A DNA stretch of 64,000 nucleotides from Chitinophaga dinghuensis (GCF_003259435.1 NZ_QLMA01000002.1:682001-746000); one strand, 5' to 3'; positions 35,709 to 45,567 are shown, counted from the first letter of the stretch. The notes: generated by a model from the sequence alone, not told the origin. Numbers and translations are program-made.

Positions 35709-37451
35709 TTATTTTTTGAAATGTTTCAGCAGGATAACCTCTTTCTCTGTGAGGAAACGCCATTGACCACGATTCAAGGTCTTCTTGGTCAGACCGGCAT
35801 ACATTACGCGGTCCAGCTTTTCTACATTGTATTCCAAGTGCTCGAAAATACGACGAACGATACGGTTCTTGCCACTGTGAATCTCAATACCAACCTGCTT
35901 TTTATCTTTTGGATCTACATAACCCAATGCATCCACCAGAGCTACGCCATCTTCCAGCGTAACGCCTGCCAGGATTCTCTCAAAATCATTTTTGGTGAGT
36001 GGTTTGTCCAACTCCACCTGATAGATCTTTTTGATGTTATGCTTAGGATGCGCCAGTTTCTGTGCCAGTTCACCATCATTGGTGAGCAAGAGCAATCCGG
36101 AAGTATTGCGGTCCAGTCGACCTACAGGATAAACGCGTTCATCTTCTACTGCATCTTCGATGAGTTCCATCACCGTTTTGCGACCTTCCGGATCATCAGT
36201 GGTAGTGATATAACCTTTCGGTTTGTTGAGCAGGATGTACACCAGGTTTTTCTGCAGTGTGATTTTTTTCTCCAGCAGCGCCACGTTATCTTTTGCAGTC
36301 ACTTTGGTAGCTGGTTCCATTACTACGGTACCATTTACAGTAACTTTTCCTTCGCGGATATAGTCCACTGCTTTTCTGCGGGAGCAGAGGCCACAATGGG
36401 CAATAAATTTATTCAGGGGCATTTCACCAGGACCGAAAGCGGTGGCCTTAGATTCTTTCGCAGGTTTCGCTTCTTTTCTGAAAGAAGACTCTTCAGAAGA
36501 ATCTTTGGATTTTATTGGTTTACGGCGTCTTTCGTGTTTGTCTGCAAAACGGTCATTTACCCGATCAAAGAATTTCTTGCGGTTAAAGCCACTAGGCGTT
36601 TCTTTGGCGCCTTTGCCTGATTTATCATTTAGATCACCGTGGAAGGAGCTTTCATTCTCAGAAGAATAGTTATCCTTTTTACGATGTGTTGGTTTATCGC
36701 TGTCGAAAGAACGCTTGCGGAATGCAGGTTTTTCGTCAGATTTATCGTTGTCGAAAGAACGTTTGCGGAATGCAGGTTTTTCGTCAGATTTATCGTTGTC
36801 GAAAGAACGCTTGCGGAATGCAGGTTTTTCGTCAGATTTATCGTTGTCGAAAGAACGTTTGCGGAATGCAGGTTTTTCGTCAGATTTATCGCTGTCGAAA
36901 GAACGTTTGCGGAATGCAGGTTTTTCGTCAGCTTTATCGTTGTTGAAAGAACGCTTGCGGAACGCAGGCTTTTCATCAGATTTATCGTTGTCGAAGGAAC
37001 GTTTGCGGAACGCAGGTTTCTCATCAGCTTTATCGCTGTTGAAAGAACGTTTGCGGAATGCAGGTTTTTCGTCGGCTTTGTCGCCGTCGAAAGAACGTTT
37101 GCGGAATGCAGGTTTTTCGTCGGCTTTGTCGCCGTCGAAAGAACGTTTACGAAATGCTGGTTTATCGTCAGCTTTGTCTTCGGAGCGTTTACGGAAAGTT
37201 GGTTTGTCGCCAGCTTTATCGCCGCCAAAAGTGCGTTTGCGAAGAGGAGCATTGCTTTCTTCGGAAGAACCGAATGAGCGTTTGCGTGGCGACTTGTCGT
37301 CGCGATTGTCATCTTTTGCAGATGCTCTTCCGGGCCTTTCGCCATCGAAGGAAGGGCGGTTGCGGTTGCCTGCTGCCGGCTTATCTTGTTTGCCGGATTT
37401 ATTTTCTTTGAAAGGAGAAAAACCTTTACTAGCAGGTATTTTTTTCTTCAT
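35709..37451 (-). CDS. RsuA/RluB-type rRNA pseudouridine synthase with long repeat tail
   Basis: The C-terminal part is a normal RsuA/RluB enzyme: S4 RNA-binding domain from about residue 344 (MPLNKFIAHCGLCSRRKAV), LVYILLNKPKGYITT, and catalytic D447 in VGRLDRNTSG. The first about 340 residues are disordered, strongly charged and repetitive. Ten 16-residue units of the type DEKPAFRKRSFDNDKS occupy residues 95-254. Such basic tails occur in Bacteroidota pseudouridine synthases and probably bind RNA or ribosomes. Translation start ATG 37451. It lies upstream of the RluA-type gene and downstream of rlmN on the same strand. Confidence 0.9.
   Translation of the reverse strand: MKKKIPASKGFSPFKENKSGKQDKPAAGNRNRPSFDGERPGRASAKDDNRDDKSPRKRSFGSSEESNAPLRKRTFGGDKAGDKPTFRKRSEDKADDKPAFRKRSFDGDKADEKPAFRKRSFDGDKADEKPAFRKRSFNSDKADEKPAFRKRSFDNDKSDEKPAFRKRSFNNDKADEKPAFRKRSFDSDKSDEKPAFRKRSFDNDKSDEKPAFRKRSFDNDKSDEKPAFRKRSFDNDKSDEKPAFRKRSFDSDKPTHRKKDNYSSENESSFHGDLNDKSGKGAKETPSGFNRKKFFDRVNDRFADKHERRRKPIKSKDSSEESSFRKEAKPAKESKATAFGPGEMPLNKFIAHCGLCSRRKAVDYIREGKVTVNGTVVMEPATKVTAKDNVALLEKKITLQKNLVYILLNKPKGYITTTDDPEGRKTVMELIEDAVEDERVYPVGRLDRNTSGLLLLTNDGELAQKLAHPKHNIKKIYQVELDKPLTKNDFERILAGVTLEDGVALVDALGYVDPKDKKQVGIEIHSGKNRIVRRIFEHLEYNVEKLDRVMYAGLTKKTLNRGQWRFLTEKEVILLKHFKK
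36690..37169 (-). repeat. Ten tandem 48-bp units coding a basic 16-residue repeat
   Basis: Units code for D(E/D)KPAFRKRSF(D/N)xDK(A/S/P). Neighbouring units in the 36700-36900 part are almost identical at DNA level, while outer units differ more, suggesting recent unit duplication in the middle. The array is in frame (48 = 3 x 16), so copy-number change would not disrupt the gene. Confidence 0.95.
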
Positions 37452-37515
37452 AAATTATTATTGATTGAAGGCCATGGATACATGGCCGGCGTAATGTTAG
37501 TTTTATTCTCTTGGC

Positions 37516-38559
37516 TTAACCTTTATTGGCCAGTTGACCACAGGCGGCATCGATATCTTTACCGCGGCTACGACGTAGTCTTGCATTCACACGGTTTTTC
37601 GCGAGATATTCCATGAACTGTTCTGCTTTCAGTGCATCTGGTTTACGGAACTGAGCATTGTCGATCGGGTTGTATTCGATAATATTTACTAGATCTGCAG
37701 GTACCTGACGGTAAATTTTGATGAGTTCGTCCGCGTCCTGTTTGCTATCGTTGAAGTTATCGAAGAGGATATATTCAAATGATATTTCGTTGCCGGTAGC
37801 CTTATAGAAGTAATTGAGTGCGTCTATCAGTTCTTTTAAACTATTGGTATCATTGATAGGCATGATTTCGCTGCGTTTCTTATCGTTTGCAGCGTGCAGT
37901 GATAAGGCGAGGTTGAATCTTACCTTATCGTCTCCGAGTTGGCGGATCATTTTTGCAACTCCTGCCGTAGATACGGTGATACGTTTAGGAGACATGCCTA
38001 AACCATCTGGAGCCGTGATACGTTCGATCGCCTGGAGTACATTGCGATAGTTCAGTAAAGGCTCGCCCATACCCATAAATACGATATTAGTGAGCTTTTT
38101 ACCGTATGCTTCCATGGCCTGTTTGTTGATCAGGGCCACTTCATCATAGATTTCATCGAAATCCAGATTGCGTTTACGGGCCATATAGCCGGTAGCGCAG
38201 AATTTACAGCTAAGGCTGCAACCTACCTGGGAGGATACGCAGGCCGTCTGACGAGTATCTGTAGGAATTAATACCCCTTCTACCAGGTGAGTATCGTGCA
38301 GTTTGAAACGACTCTTAATAGTACCGTCGTTACTGTGCTGGGTAGCATCTACTTGTACTGCAGGCAGTACGAAATGCTCTTCCAGTTTATGACGTAAATC
38401 CTTAGACAGGTTGGTCATGTCATCGAAGGAGGTTGCATGACGCAGCCACAGCCATTCGTATACCTGCTTAGCACGAAAAGCTTTCTCCCCAATGGATCCG
38501 AAATATTCCTGTAATTGTGGCAAACTCAAATGCCGGATGTTCTTCTTGTCAGACTTCAT
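37516..38559 (-). CDS. rlmN: Dual-specificity 23S rRNA/tRNA adenine C2-methyltransferase
   Basis: Radical SAM enzyme methylating A2503 of 23S rRNA and A37 of some tRNAs. The [4Fe-4S] motif is C114-x3-C118-x2-C121 (VGCSLSCKFCATG). The methyl-carrying cysteine near the end is C340 (DIDAACGQL). An N-terminal helical domain (LQEYFGSIGEKAFRAKQVYEW), MGMGEPLLNYRNVL and NLALSLHAAND are family hallmarks. Length 347 is standard. It is first of three consecutive RNA-modification genes on the minus strand. Confidence 0.97.
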   Translation of the reverse strand: MKSDKKNIRHLSLPQLQEYFGSIGEKAFRAKQVYEWLWLRHATSFDDMTNLSKDLRHKLEEHFVLPAVQVDATQHSNDGTIKSRFKLHDTHLVEGVLIPTDTRQTACVSSQVGCSLSCKFCATGYMARKRNLDFDEIYDEVALINKQAMEAYGKKLTNIVFMGMGEPLLNYRNVLQAIERITAPDGLGMSPKRITVSTAGVAKMIRQLGDDKVRFNLALSLHAANDKKRSEIMPINDTNSLKELIDALNYFYKATGNEISFEYILFDNFNDSKQDADELIKIYRQVPADLVNIIEYNPIDNAQFRKPDALKAEQFMEYLAKNRVNARLRRSRGKDIDAACGQLANKG

Positions 38560-38613
38560 TATTGACCTTTAAATAAGCAATTGGCTGCCCTTACGGCAGT
38601 CGAAAAGTAACTG

Positions 38614-38621
38614 CAAAGGTA
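38614..38621 (-). promoter_or_regulatory. Putative -7 box TACCTTTG of rlmN
   Basis: Minus-strand TAnnTTTG match about 55 bases before the rlmN start. A small hairpin (CTGCC/GGCAG) lies in the short leader. Confidence 0.5.
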
Positions 38622-38841
38622 CTGAAAATCATCGACAGTTATCGTTAACCAACTGCAAATGGGCCAGAAATGACAGAGAGATACGTGTCTCACTAACAAT
38701 AATTTATACATGTAAAATTATTATTGGGAGATGAAATTCGTTCAGGTTGAGCTGGTTTTTAAGGATTTTATTGGCGATTTTAGATGAAATACTTTAATTG
38801 CATTTACCGTTTTACTCACCAAAACAAACAGTTTACTCAAC

Positions 38842-40038
38842 ATGCAATCTGCCTATATCGTTGATGCGGTCAGAACTCCCATAGGGCGTTATGGCGGCGC
38901 ATTGGCCACTGTCCGTCCGGATGATATGTTTGCCCACCTGATCAAAGCGTTAATGAAAAGAAATGCTTCCATTGATCCGGCTGCTATTGAAGATGTAATT
39001 GCCGGTGCGGCCAACCAGGCCGGGGAAGATAACCGGAACGTGGCGCGTATGTCTGCCCTCCTGGCCGGATTGCCGGTAACGGTGGCCGGAAATACTGTTA
39101 ACAGACTCTGTGCCAGCAGTTTACAAGCCATCATGGATGCTGCGCGAGGCATCATGTGTGGCGACGGGGATATTTACATTGCCGGTGGCGTGGAAAGTAT
39201 GACCCGTGCGCCGTTTGTGATGCCTAAATCCGACAGTGCCTGGGGCCGTAAGCCTGAAATATTTGATACTACGCTGGGATGGCGTTTTACCAATAAAACC
39301 CTGGCAGATATGTATTATCCATTTTCCATGGGTGAAACAGCAGAAAATGTAGCTCGTCAGTGGAAGATTAGTCGTGAAGACCAGGATGTTTTTGCCTTAG
39401 GTAGTCAGCGCAGATACAAAGCCGCATTAGATGCCGGGAAATGGACAGAGGAAATTATCCCGGTAGAGATAGCAGGAAAAGAGGGCAGTACCTTGGTGTC
39501 TAAGGATGAGCATCCCCGGGAAACCACGTTGGAAAAGCTTTTCGCATTAAAACCTGCTTTCGCTAAGGATGGTACGGTAACGGCAGGTAACTCTTCCGGT
39601 ATCAACGATGGTGCAGCTGCACTATTGGTGGTATCAGAAAAGGCTATACGTGATTTTGGGCTGAAACCTATTGCTCGTGTGGTGTCTATGGGAGTGGCGG
39701 GCGTAGACCCTTCCATCATGGGCGTTGGGCCTGTACCTGCTACACGAAAGGCCTTACAGCGCGCAGGTCTCACGGTGGCAGATCTGGGACTGGCAGAATT
39801 AAATGAGGCTTTCGCTTCACAAACACTGGCATGTATGCATGATCTTGGCCTGAGTGATGAACTGGTGAACGTGAATGGCGGCGCTATTGCCATTGGGCAT
39901 CCATTGGGAGGTAGCGGAGCTAGAATCAGTACGACTTTATTATACGAAATGCAGCGCAGGGCTCAGGTGAAGTACGGACTAGCGACGATGTGTATTGGCG
40001 TGGGACAGGGAGCAGCTATTATTTTTGAACGTCTGTAA
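38842..40038 (+). CDS. Acetyl-CoA acyltransferase (thiolase)
   Basis: Condensing/cleaving thiolase of fatty-acid or aromatic degradation. The nucleophile C90 is in [14 protein letters not shown], the His is near residue 353 in [16 protein letters not shown], and the second Cys, C384, is in [11 protein letters not shown]. The N-terminus [18 protein letters not shown] and [13 protein letters not shown] are typical of the PcaF/FadA group, and length 398 is normal. No hydratase or dehydrogenase gene lies beside it, so it stands alone. The pathway (beta-oxidation or beta-ketoadipate) cannot be decided. Confidence 0.94.
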   Translation: MQSAYIVDAVRTPIGRYGGALATVRPDDMFAHLIKALMKRNASIDPAAIEDVIAGAANQAGEDNRNVARMSALLAGLPVTVAGNTVNRLCASSLQAIMDAARGIMCGDGDIYIAGGVESMTRAPFVMPKSDSAWGRKPEIFDTTLGWRFTNKTLADMYYPFSMGETAENVARQWKISREDQDVFALGSQRRYKAALDAGKWTEEIIPVEIAGKEGSTLVSKDEHPRETTLEKLFALKPAFAKDGTVTAGNSSGINDGAAALLVVSEKAIRDFGLKPIARVVSMGVAGVDPSIMGVGPVPATRKALQRAGLTVADLGLAELNEAFASQTLACMHDLGLSDELVNVNGGAIAIGHPLGGSGARISTTLLYEMQRRAQVKYGLATMCIGVGQGAAIIFERL

Positions 40039-40040
40039 AT

Positions 40041-40078
40041 AAAAACGAGCGGTCGGACATTACATCCGGCCGCCCGCT
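40041..40078 (-). terminator. Terminator of the sigma factor gene
   Basis: Read on the minus strand, GC-rich imperfect arms (AGCGGGCGGCCGGA and TCCGACCGCT) are followed by CG and TTTTT. It lies between the convergent thiolase and sigma genes. Confidence 0.6.
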
Positions 40079-40101
40079 GATGGCAAGCAAAAAAAGGGTC
40101 G

Positions 40102-40683
40102 TTAAAGACAAATTTGTTTCTCCGTCATCATTTTGCGGAGATTGATGAGTCCATACCGCATACGACCTAAAGCGGTATTGATACTGACCTGTGTAAGGTC
40201 TGCAATTTCTTTGAAGCTCAGTTCTGCATAATGACGCAGGATAATCACTTCCCTTTGTTCTTCAGGAAGCATGTCCAGCATGCGTCTTACGCGATCATGG
40301 CTTTGTCTTACGATGATTTTTTCTTCAGCGCAAGCATCACTGAATCCTAATACATCGAAAATGTCTTTATCATCGCCCGTTTTAATCATCGGCGTACGCT
40401 TAACTTTTCGGAAGTGGTCTACGCAGAGATTGTGTGCAATACGCATGGCCCAGGGAAGGAATTTTCCTTTCTCGGTATAACGTTCGGCGCGGATAGTATC
40501 AATAATCTTGATAAAGGTATCCTGGAAGATGTCTTCAGCCAGGTAGGGATCTTTGACCAGCAAGAGGATAGAAGTATATACTTTATCCTTATGACGGGAA
40601 ACCAGTTCTTCCAATGCAGAAGAGTGGCCTTTCTTAAAAAGGGTAATCAATTGCTCGTCGCACAACTTGTACATTATTTGCAT
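40102..40683 (-). CDS. RNA polymerase sigma-70 factor, ECF type
   Basis: Alternative sigma factor of about 190 residues with region 2 (DPYLAEDIFQDTFIKIIDTI, then FLPWAMRIAHNLCVDHFRK) and region 4 (LPEEQREVIILRHYAELSFKEIADLTQVSINTALGRM). No anti-sigma gene is adjacent. ATG at 40674 (MYKLCDEQ) is an equally good start. A consensus promoter lies about 155 bases upstream, leaving a long leader. Its regulon is not visible here. Confidence 0.9.
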   Translation of the reverse strand: MQIMYKLCDEQLITLFKKGHSSALEELVSRHKDKVYTSILLLVKDPYLAEDIFQDTFIKIIDTIRAERYTEKGKFLPWAMRIAHNLCVDHFRKVKRTPMIKTGDDKDIFDVLGFSDACAEEKIIVRQSHDRVRRMLDMLPEEQREVIILRHYAELSFKEIADLTQVSINTALGRMRYGLINLRKMMTEKQICL

Positions 40684-40839
40684 AAACTTCTACAACTAGA
40701 CGGGTTAGTAAAATGATTATACGGACTTTACAGCCTCTTGGTTGTTTAAAATGTTAAGTAGAGTTTATGCGATAGTGTGAAGTTTAGGTGAAAATTAGAA
40801 TTTTGGTAGCCAGACCCACAGAATATATCAAGTCCTATG

Positions 40840-40870
40840 CAAATATAAAAGAATACTTCAATAAAACAAA
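40840..40870 (-). promoter_or_regulatory. Consensus Bacteroidota promoter for the sigma factor gene
   Basis: On the minus strand TTTG (40867-40870), 19 bases, then TATATTTG (40840-40847). This is the best -33/-7 match in the window. It lies in the 331-bp gap between the divergent sigma gene and uvrA. The predicted leader to the sigma start is about 150 bases, with no obvious structure. Confidence 0.7.
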
Positions 40871-40999
40871 TAATAAAAAAAACCGCTCAATTCCAGTAAA
40901 ATAGCAGTCTTCAGCCGTTTCCGAGCTACAGAATCAGCCGTTGGTTTTGCTCACAGGGGATTAGCAAAATGCTAATTACTTTAGTAACATCTTTTCCCT

Positions 41000-41007
41000 T
41001 AAATTTG
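41000..41007 (+). promoter_or_regulatory. Putative -7 box TAAATTTG of uvrA
   Basis: TAnnTTTG match ending 7 bases before the uvrA ATG, compatible with a near-leaderless transcript. Confidence 0.45.
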
Positions 41008-41014
41008 TTCTGTC

Positions 41015-43831
41015 ATGGGTACAAAAGTAAAAAAACAGGAAACAATTGTTGCTCCTCAGGTAGTTGCCCCTCAGGACAGCATTTTTATAAAAGGCGCCAG
41101 GGTACACAATCTCAAGAATGTGAGTGTGTCGATTCCCCGCAGTAAACTGGTGGTTGTAACTGGGGTCTCTGGTTCAGGGAAATCCTCCCTGACAATGGAT
41201 ACGCTCTATGCGGAAGGGCAACGTCGCTACGCGGAAAGCTTAAGCGCTTACGCCAGGCAGTTTCTCATGCGTATGAATAAGCCGGATGTTGACTATATCA
41301 AAGGGATTTGTCCGGCCATCGCGATTGAACAGAAAGTAATCACCCGCACGCCCCGCTCCACAGTGGGTTCCATGACAGAAATCTATGACTATCTGCGTCT
41401 TCTATTCGGTAGAGTAGGGAAAACTTATTCTCCTATCTCCGGGCAGGAGGTGAAAAAGAATGAAGTCAGTGACGTGGTGGATTATATCACTAAACTGAAA
41501 GCAGGTACGAAAGTATTGTTGTTAGTGCCTTTCCGCCGGCATGCAAAAAGAGATGTGGCAGAAGAGCTGAATATCCTCTTGCAGAAAGGCTTCTCTCGTT
41601 TGTACGTGCCAGGTGCAGAAGGAAATGGTTTACTCCGCATCGAAGAGCTGCTGGAAGCTAAGAAACCGGCAGTGCCTAAAGATGCATGGGTGTTGATTGA
41701 TCGTATTGTGGCTAAAGATTTTGATGAGGACGACAAACATCGTATAGCTGATAGCGTGCAAACGGCTTTCTATGAAAGCGAAGGCGATTGCTACCTGGAA
41801 ACAGATAGTAAGGAGATGAAACATTTCTCCAACCGCTTTGAGCTGGATGAAATGCAGTTTGAAGAACCGGTTCCCAACCTGTTTTCTTTTAATAATCCAT
41901 ATGGCGCATGTCCTACCTGTGAAGGTTTCGGACAAGTGCTGGGGATCGATGCCGATCTGGTAATCCCGGACAAGCGCTTAAGCGTATTTGAAGGCGCCGT
42001 TGCTCCATGGAGAGGAGAGAAGATGGGCGAGTATAAAGAAGCGCTCATCAAGGCTTCCCGTAAATCAGGTTTCCCTGTTCATAAACCAATCGCAGACCTC
42101 ACCGATGAACAATACCAGTTATTGTGGACCGGAAATGAACATTTCTACGGTATCAATGAGTTCTTCAAAATGGTGGAACAAAACCTGTATAAGGTACAAT
42201 ACCGTGTATTACAGGCACGCTACCGCGGACGTACCATCTGTCCTGATTGCGGAGGAGGCAGATTAAGAAAAGAAGCGCTCTACATTAAAGTAGGCGGCAA
42301 AAATATTGCACAACTGGTGGATATGCCAGTCGCTGATCTCGGGGTATGGTTTAATGAGTTGAATCTGAGTGAGTTTGATCAGCAAGTAGGGAAACGTATC
42401 CTCGTAGAAATTCATCATCGGTTAAAAACATTACTGGACGTAGGTTTGGGGTATCTCACCCTCAATCGCGTAGCGAATACCCTCTCTGGTGGGGAAAGTC
42501 AGCGTATTCAACTGACTCGTTCCCTGGGCAGTAACCTGACCAACTCCATGTATATCCTGGATGAACCAAGCATAGGGCTGCATGCCAGGGATACGCACCG
42601 ACTCATTCAGGTGTTGAAGGAGTTACGTGATCTGGGAAATACAGTGATCGTGGTAGAACACGATGAACAGATGATGGAAGAAGCCGACTATATCATTGAT
42701 ATGGGGCCGCTGGCAAGTCATCTGGGAGGGGAAGTGATTTTCGCAGGCACCTATCCGGAGATACTGGAAGATCCTAAGAGTCTAACTGGCCGCTATCTCA
42801 ACGGTACCTTAAGTATTGACCCTCCGGCGAAAGTCAGGAAATGGAAGAAAGCCATTACTGTAGAAGGAGCCCGCCAACACAATCTGAAAAATATTACGGT
42901 TGATTTTCCGCTGAATATCCTCACCGTGGTGAGTGGTGTGAGCGGTTCTGGTAAAACCACGCTGGTGAAGCAAATTCTGTACCCTGCACTGATGAAGCTG
43001 AAAGGAGAATTTGCAGAAAGGGTAGGTAATTTCCGCGGACTGAAAGGCGCCATGGATGATATTACACAGATTGAAATGGTGGATCAGAATCCAATCGGTA
43101 AATCTTCCCGTTCCAACCCGGTTACTTATATCAAAGCATACGATGAAATCCGTGATCTGTATTCCAAACAGCCATTGAGTAAGATGAGAGGATTTCAGCC
43201 TAAACATTTCTCTTTCAACGTAGATGGAGGTCGTTGTGACGCTTGTAAAGGAGAAGGAGAAGTGGTAGTGGAGATGCAGTTCCTGGCAGATGTGCATCTG
43301 ACCTGCGAAAGCTGTAACGGCAAGCGCTTTAAAGATGAAGTGCTGGAAGTCACCTATAAAGGCAAAAACATCTACGATGTGCTGGAAATGGGCGTGGATG
43401 AAGCTTTAGAATTCTTCAAAGATGAAAAGGATGTATGTAATAAAATCCGTCCATTGAGCGATGTAGGTTTGGGTTATGTGAAACTGGGGCAGAGTAGTGA
43501 TACCTTGTCTGGCGGCGAGGCGCAACGTGTAAAGCTGGCGTCTTTCCTGGGTAAGGGTAAAGCACAGGGACATATCCTCTTTATTTTTGACGAACCTACC
43601 ACGGGCCTGCACTTCCATGATATCCAGAAGCTGTTGAATTCCTTTAACGCCCTGATAGAACAGGGGCATAGCGTATTGGTCATTGAGCATAACCTGGATG
43701 TGATCAAGAGTGCTGACTGGGTAATTGATCTCGGCCCTGAAGGTGGCGCTGGTGGCGGTAATCTGCTGTATGCGGGTGTGCCGGATGGCTTGAAGAAAGT
43801 AAAAGAAAGTTATACAGGACAGTATCTGTAA
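41015..43831 (+). CDS. uvrA: Excinuclease ABC subunit A
   Basis: Damage-recognition ATPase of nucleotide excision repair, acting with UvrB. It has two ABC modules: Walker A GVSGSGKS (50-57) and a second [10 protein letters not shown], with signatures [11 protein letters not shown] and [11 protein letters not shown]. The C-terminal zinc module is intact (C741, C744, C764, C767). In the N-terminal module only the CPTC pair (C299, C302) is present; the partner CxxC expected about 25 residues earlier is replaced by [12 protein letters not shown]. Length 938 is normal, so the gene is not broken. It is monocistronic with its own terminator. Confidence 0.96.
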   Translation: MGTKVKKQETIVAPQVVAPQDSIFIKGARVHNLKNVSVSIPRSKLVVVTGVSGSGKSSLTMDTLYAEGQRRYAESLSAYARQFLMRMNKPDVDYIKGICPAIAIEQKVITRTPRSTVGSMTEIYDYLRLLFGRVGKTYSPISGQEVKKNEVSDVVDYITKLKAGTKVLLLVPFRRHAKRDVAEELNILLQKGFSRLYVPGAEGNGLLRIEELLEAKKPAVPKDAWVLIDRIVAKDFDEDDKHRIADSVQTAFYESEGDCYLETDSKEMKHFSNRFELDEMQFEEPVPNLFSFNNPYGACPTCEGFGQVLGIDADLVIPDKRLSVFEGAVAPWRGEKMGEYKEALIKASRKSGFPVHKPIADLTDEQYQLLWTGNEHFYGINEFFKMVEQNLYKVQYRVLQARYRGRTICPDCGGGRLRKEALYIKVGGKNIAQLVDMPVADLGVWFNELNLSEFDQQVGKRILVEIHHRLKTLLDVGLGYLTLNRVANTLSGGESQRIQLTRSLGSNLTNSMYILDEPSIGLHARDTHRLIQVLKELRDLGNTVIVVEHDEQMMEEADYIIDMGPLASHLGGEVIFAGTYPEILEDPKSLTGRYLNGTLSIDPPAKVRKWKKAITVEGARQHNLKNITVDFPLNILTVVSGVSGSGKTTLVKQILYPALMKLKGEFAERVGNFRGLKGAMDDITQIEMVDQNPIGKSSRSNPVTYIKAYDEIRDLYSKQPLSKMRGFQPKHFSFNVDGGRCDACKGEGEVVVEMQFLADVHLTCESCNGKRFKDEVLEVTYKGKNIYDVLEMGVDEALEFFKDEKDVCNKIRPLSDVGLGYVKLGQSSDTLSGGEAQRVKLASFLGKGKAQGHILFIFDEPTTGLHFHDIQKLLNSFNALIEQGHSVLVIEHNLDVIKSADWVIDLGPEGGAGGGNLLYAGVPDGLKKVKESYTGQYL

Positions 43832-43855
43832 ATCATCTTTCTAAAAATAAATATC

Positions 43856-43882
43856 AAGGCTGGTCCACTGTGGACCAGCCTT
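43856..43882 (+). terminator. Terminator of uvrA
   Basis: Twelve-base arms AAGGCTGGTCCA and TGGACCAGCCTT around CTG, then ACTTTG. Confidence 0.8.
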
Positions 43883-43948
43883 TACTTTGTAAGTAAATGT
43901 CTGCTAATGAAGGCATTTATATCTCACTAACCCTTAAACAACCTATGT

Positions 43949-44302
43949 ATGACAGGTAAATATCGTTTTTACAAAACCCCCGAACAGAAATGGTTTATTG
44001 ATATTCCCGAATGGACCAAGGATATAGAAGAGCTGCAAATGGTACTGGGTGCAGATACAATGCTGGATGTAGCCAGTGGCAATACCAATGAATGTTTTCT
44101 GAAACTGAGTGATGCCCCATTTGAAGGTGCAGAGGAAGCCCGGCTGATTGAGAATCTGCAAGGTTCCATTGGAGGAGGTAATTATCTGATGGCCACCTTC
44201 AGAGGAGAATCGGTGAATCAGGAAATGTGGCTTTGCGAGGTGACGGAATATGTATTTGGTTATCTGCCATCAAGTATCTATGTGGAAGTGACCAGCGACT
44301 GA
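43949..44302 (+). CDS. Small conserved protein resembling DUF6717
   Basis: A 117-residue cytoplasmic protein of unknown function. Aromatic-rich N-terminus (YRFYKTPEQKWFIDIPEW), a central LGADTMLDVASGNTNECFLKLSD and the ending MWLCEVTEYVFGYLPSSIYVEV. The last segment resembles the DUF6717 group; I hold this at moderate confidence. No signal or catalytic motif. Separated by about 80 bases from the next gene. Confidence 0.65.
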   Translation: MTGKYRFYKTPEQKWFIDIPEWTKDIEELQMVLGADTMLDVASGNTNECFLKLSDAPFEGAEEARLIENLQGSIGGGNYLMATFRGESVNQEMWLCEVTEYVFGYLPSSIYVEVTSD

Positions 44303-44380
44303 TTGCGAATACTATCCAATTAAAGGTGAATATTTTATTATATCTTACATATTGATTCTGTATAAAAAAACCTATATCCT

Positions 44381-44902
44381 ATGAAATTGTTTTCGTTATT
44401 AGTCTGCCTCTTGATCTTCTCCGGCAAAATGGTATCCGCACAGGTGACGGATGTTTTTGATGATAAAATTCCTGGCGTTTGGGTATTGTCTTCTGTAAAA
44501 TTTGGAGGGCCCGTAGATATCAATAAGGATGGCTTGAAGTCGGATGATGCCATCAAGGAATACGATAGCTGCAGAAAGGATCAGCGTTTTTATTTCGGCG
44601 CAAATAAGGATGCCAAAACAATGGCTGGTTCAACAGTTCCGGGTTGTCAATCTGAAATAGAGACGTATACCTGGAAAGTGGTAAAGAAAAAAATCAGGGA
44701 AGCGCATTATGAAAATGGCAGACGCATTGTGAATGAAGTGGAAGTGCTGGTATTGGTATTAAGAAGTACGACAGATAACGACGGTGTGCAATACCGGATT
44801 GATAATATTACCAGGAAAGAAATGAAGCTGCGGATGGAGTTGAACGATGGAAATGATTCTACTGCTGAAGCCAGGGTTATATTTAAAAAAGTGAAGGAAT
44901 AG
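44381..44902 (+). CDS. Secreted lipocalin-like protein, 173 residues
   Basis: Signal peptide (LFSLLVCLLIFSGKMVSAQ) followed by a mature domain beginning FDDKIPGVWVLSSVKFGGPVDIN, the GxW pattern seen at the start of lipocalin-like domains in Bacteroidota. DYDSCRKDQ-type spacing and a later VPGCQSE give two cysteines that could form a disulfide. Strands such as VEVLVLVLRSTT and KEMKLRMELN follow. The ligand is unknown. A strong terminator follows. Confidence 0.7.
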   Translation: MKLFSLLVCLLIFSGKMVSAQVTDVFDDKIPGVWVLSSVKFGGPVDINKDGLKSDDAIKEYDSCRKDQRFYFGANKDAKTMAGSTVPGCQSEIETYTWKVVKKKIREAHYENGRRIVNEVEVLVLVLRSTTDNDGVQYRIDNITRKEMKLRMELNDGNDSTAEARVIFKKVKE

Positions 44903-44923
44903 CAGATATCAACCTTACTTAAA

Positions 44924-44966
44924 ACAAGAGGCCGACTCAATAGGATGAGTCGGCCTCTTGTTTTTT
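44924..44966. terminator. Strong bidirectional terminator
   Basis: Sixteen-base arms ACAAGAGGCCGACTCA and TGAGTCGGCCTCTTGT with a 6-base loop and six T. It serves the lipocalin-like gene and the convergent DUF4293 gene. Confidence 0.95.
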
Positions 44967-44977
44967 ATGAAATATGT

Positions 44978-45421
44978 TTATCTCAGGCGATCCAGGGATT
45001 TGATGAGTTTTTCATCTTTGCGTATTCCTTTGGCTGCGAGGAAAAGCAGTACCACCATCACAATGGGGAGGAAGGATGCAGGGAGATACGAAGCGCTCTG
45101 AATAGTTTTCCCACTGGAAACCAATGCATTAGCTTCTTTTGATACCAGGTAATATTGGTAGGCAATACCACCCAGGGTGAGCAGGATATCGATGACTGTC
45201 AGTCTGAATTGTAATTGGCGTTTCTTATAAAGGAAGATGGACGCAAAGGCGATCAGAATGATGATGATATAAAGCACATACATCAGATAGTTGTTGGTAG
45301 CACTGACGAAAATAGGTTGTTCTGCTGCGGACAGTGTGGCTTTCCACAGGTTGCTGCATAGTACCCCTACGCCTGCTCCGGCAGCTAACAGCAGGTAAAG
45401 ACTCTGGATGCGTTGTATCAT
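44978..45421 (-). CDS. DUF4293 family membrane protein
   Basis: A 147-residue protein starting MIQRIQSLYLLLAA, the hallmark of DUF4293. It has four predicted membrane segments (LYLLLAAGAGVGVLC, YVLYIIIILIAFASIFLY, VIDILLTLGGIAYQYYLV, FLPIVMVVLLFLAAKGI) and a basic C-terminal tail (KDEKLIKSLDRLR). The family is restricted to Bacteroidota, with unknown function. It is divergent from the malic enzyme gene. Confidence 0.85.
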   Translation of the reverse strand: MIQRIQSLYLLLAAGAGVGVLCSNLWKATLSAAEQPIFVSATNNYLMYVLYIIIILIAFASIFLYKKRQLQFRLTVIDILLTLGGIAYQYYLVSKEANALVSSGKTIQSASYLPASFLPIVMVVLLFLAAKGIRKDEKLIKSLDRLR

Positions 45422-45567
45422 GATATTTGCGAATGTTTAACGCCGTAAAAGTAAGGAAATTTAACTGTTATTTGTGAGTAGTGTGAGATAGCCTGCCAGT
45501 ATTTACTGGCGGTCTTACTGCAATAGTTCGTATATTGCACGCCCAATTACAACAATCTAAACTTGAT

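Noticed and set aside
36690..37169. Possible CRISPR array
   Set aside because: Units are contiguous 48-bp coding repeats without unique spacers and encode a regular peptide.
36639..37464. Repetitive open frames on the plus strand through the 48-bp repeats
   Set aside because: An in-frame tandem repeat leaves all frames open; the sense frame continues into S4 and RsuA domains, the others do not.
45535..45567. N-terminal extension of the malic enzyme from a TTG codon
   Set aside because: The TTG lies inside the TATATTGC promoter-like element; ATG 45568 gives the usual N-terminus.
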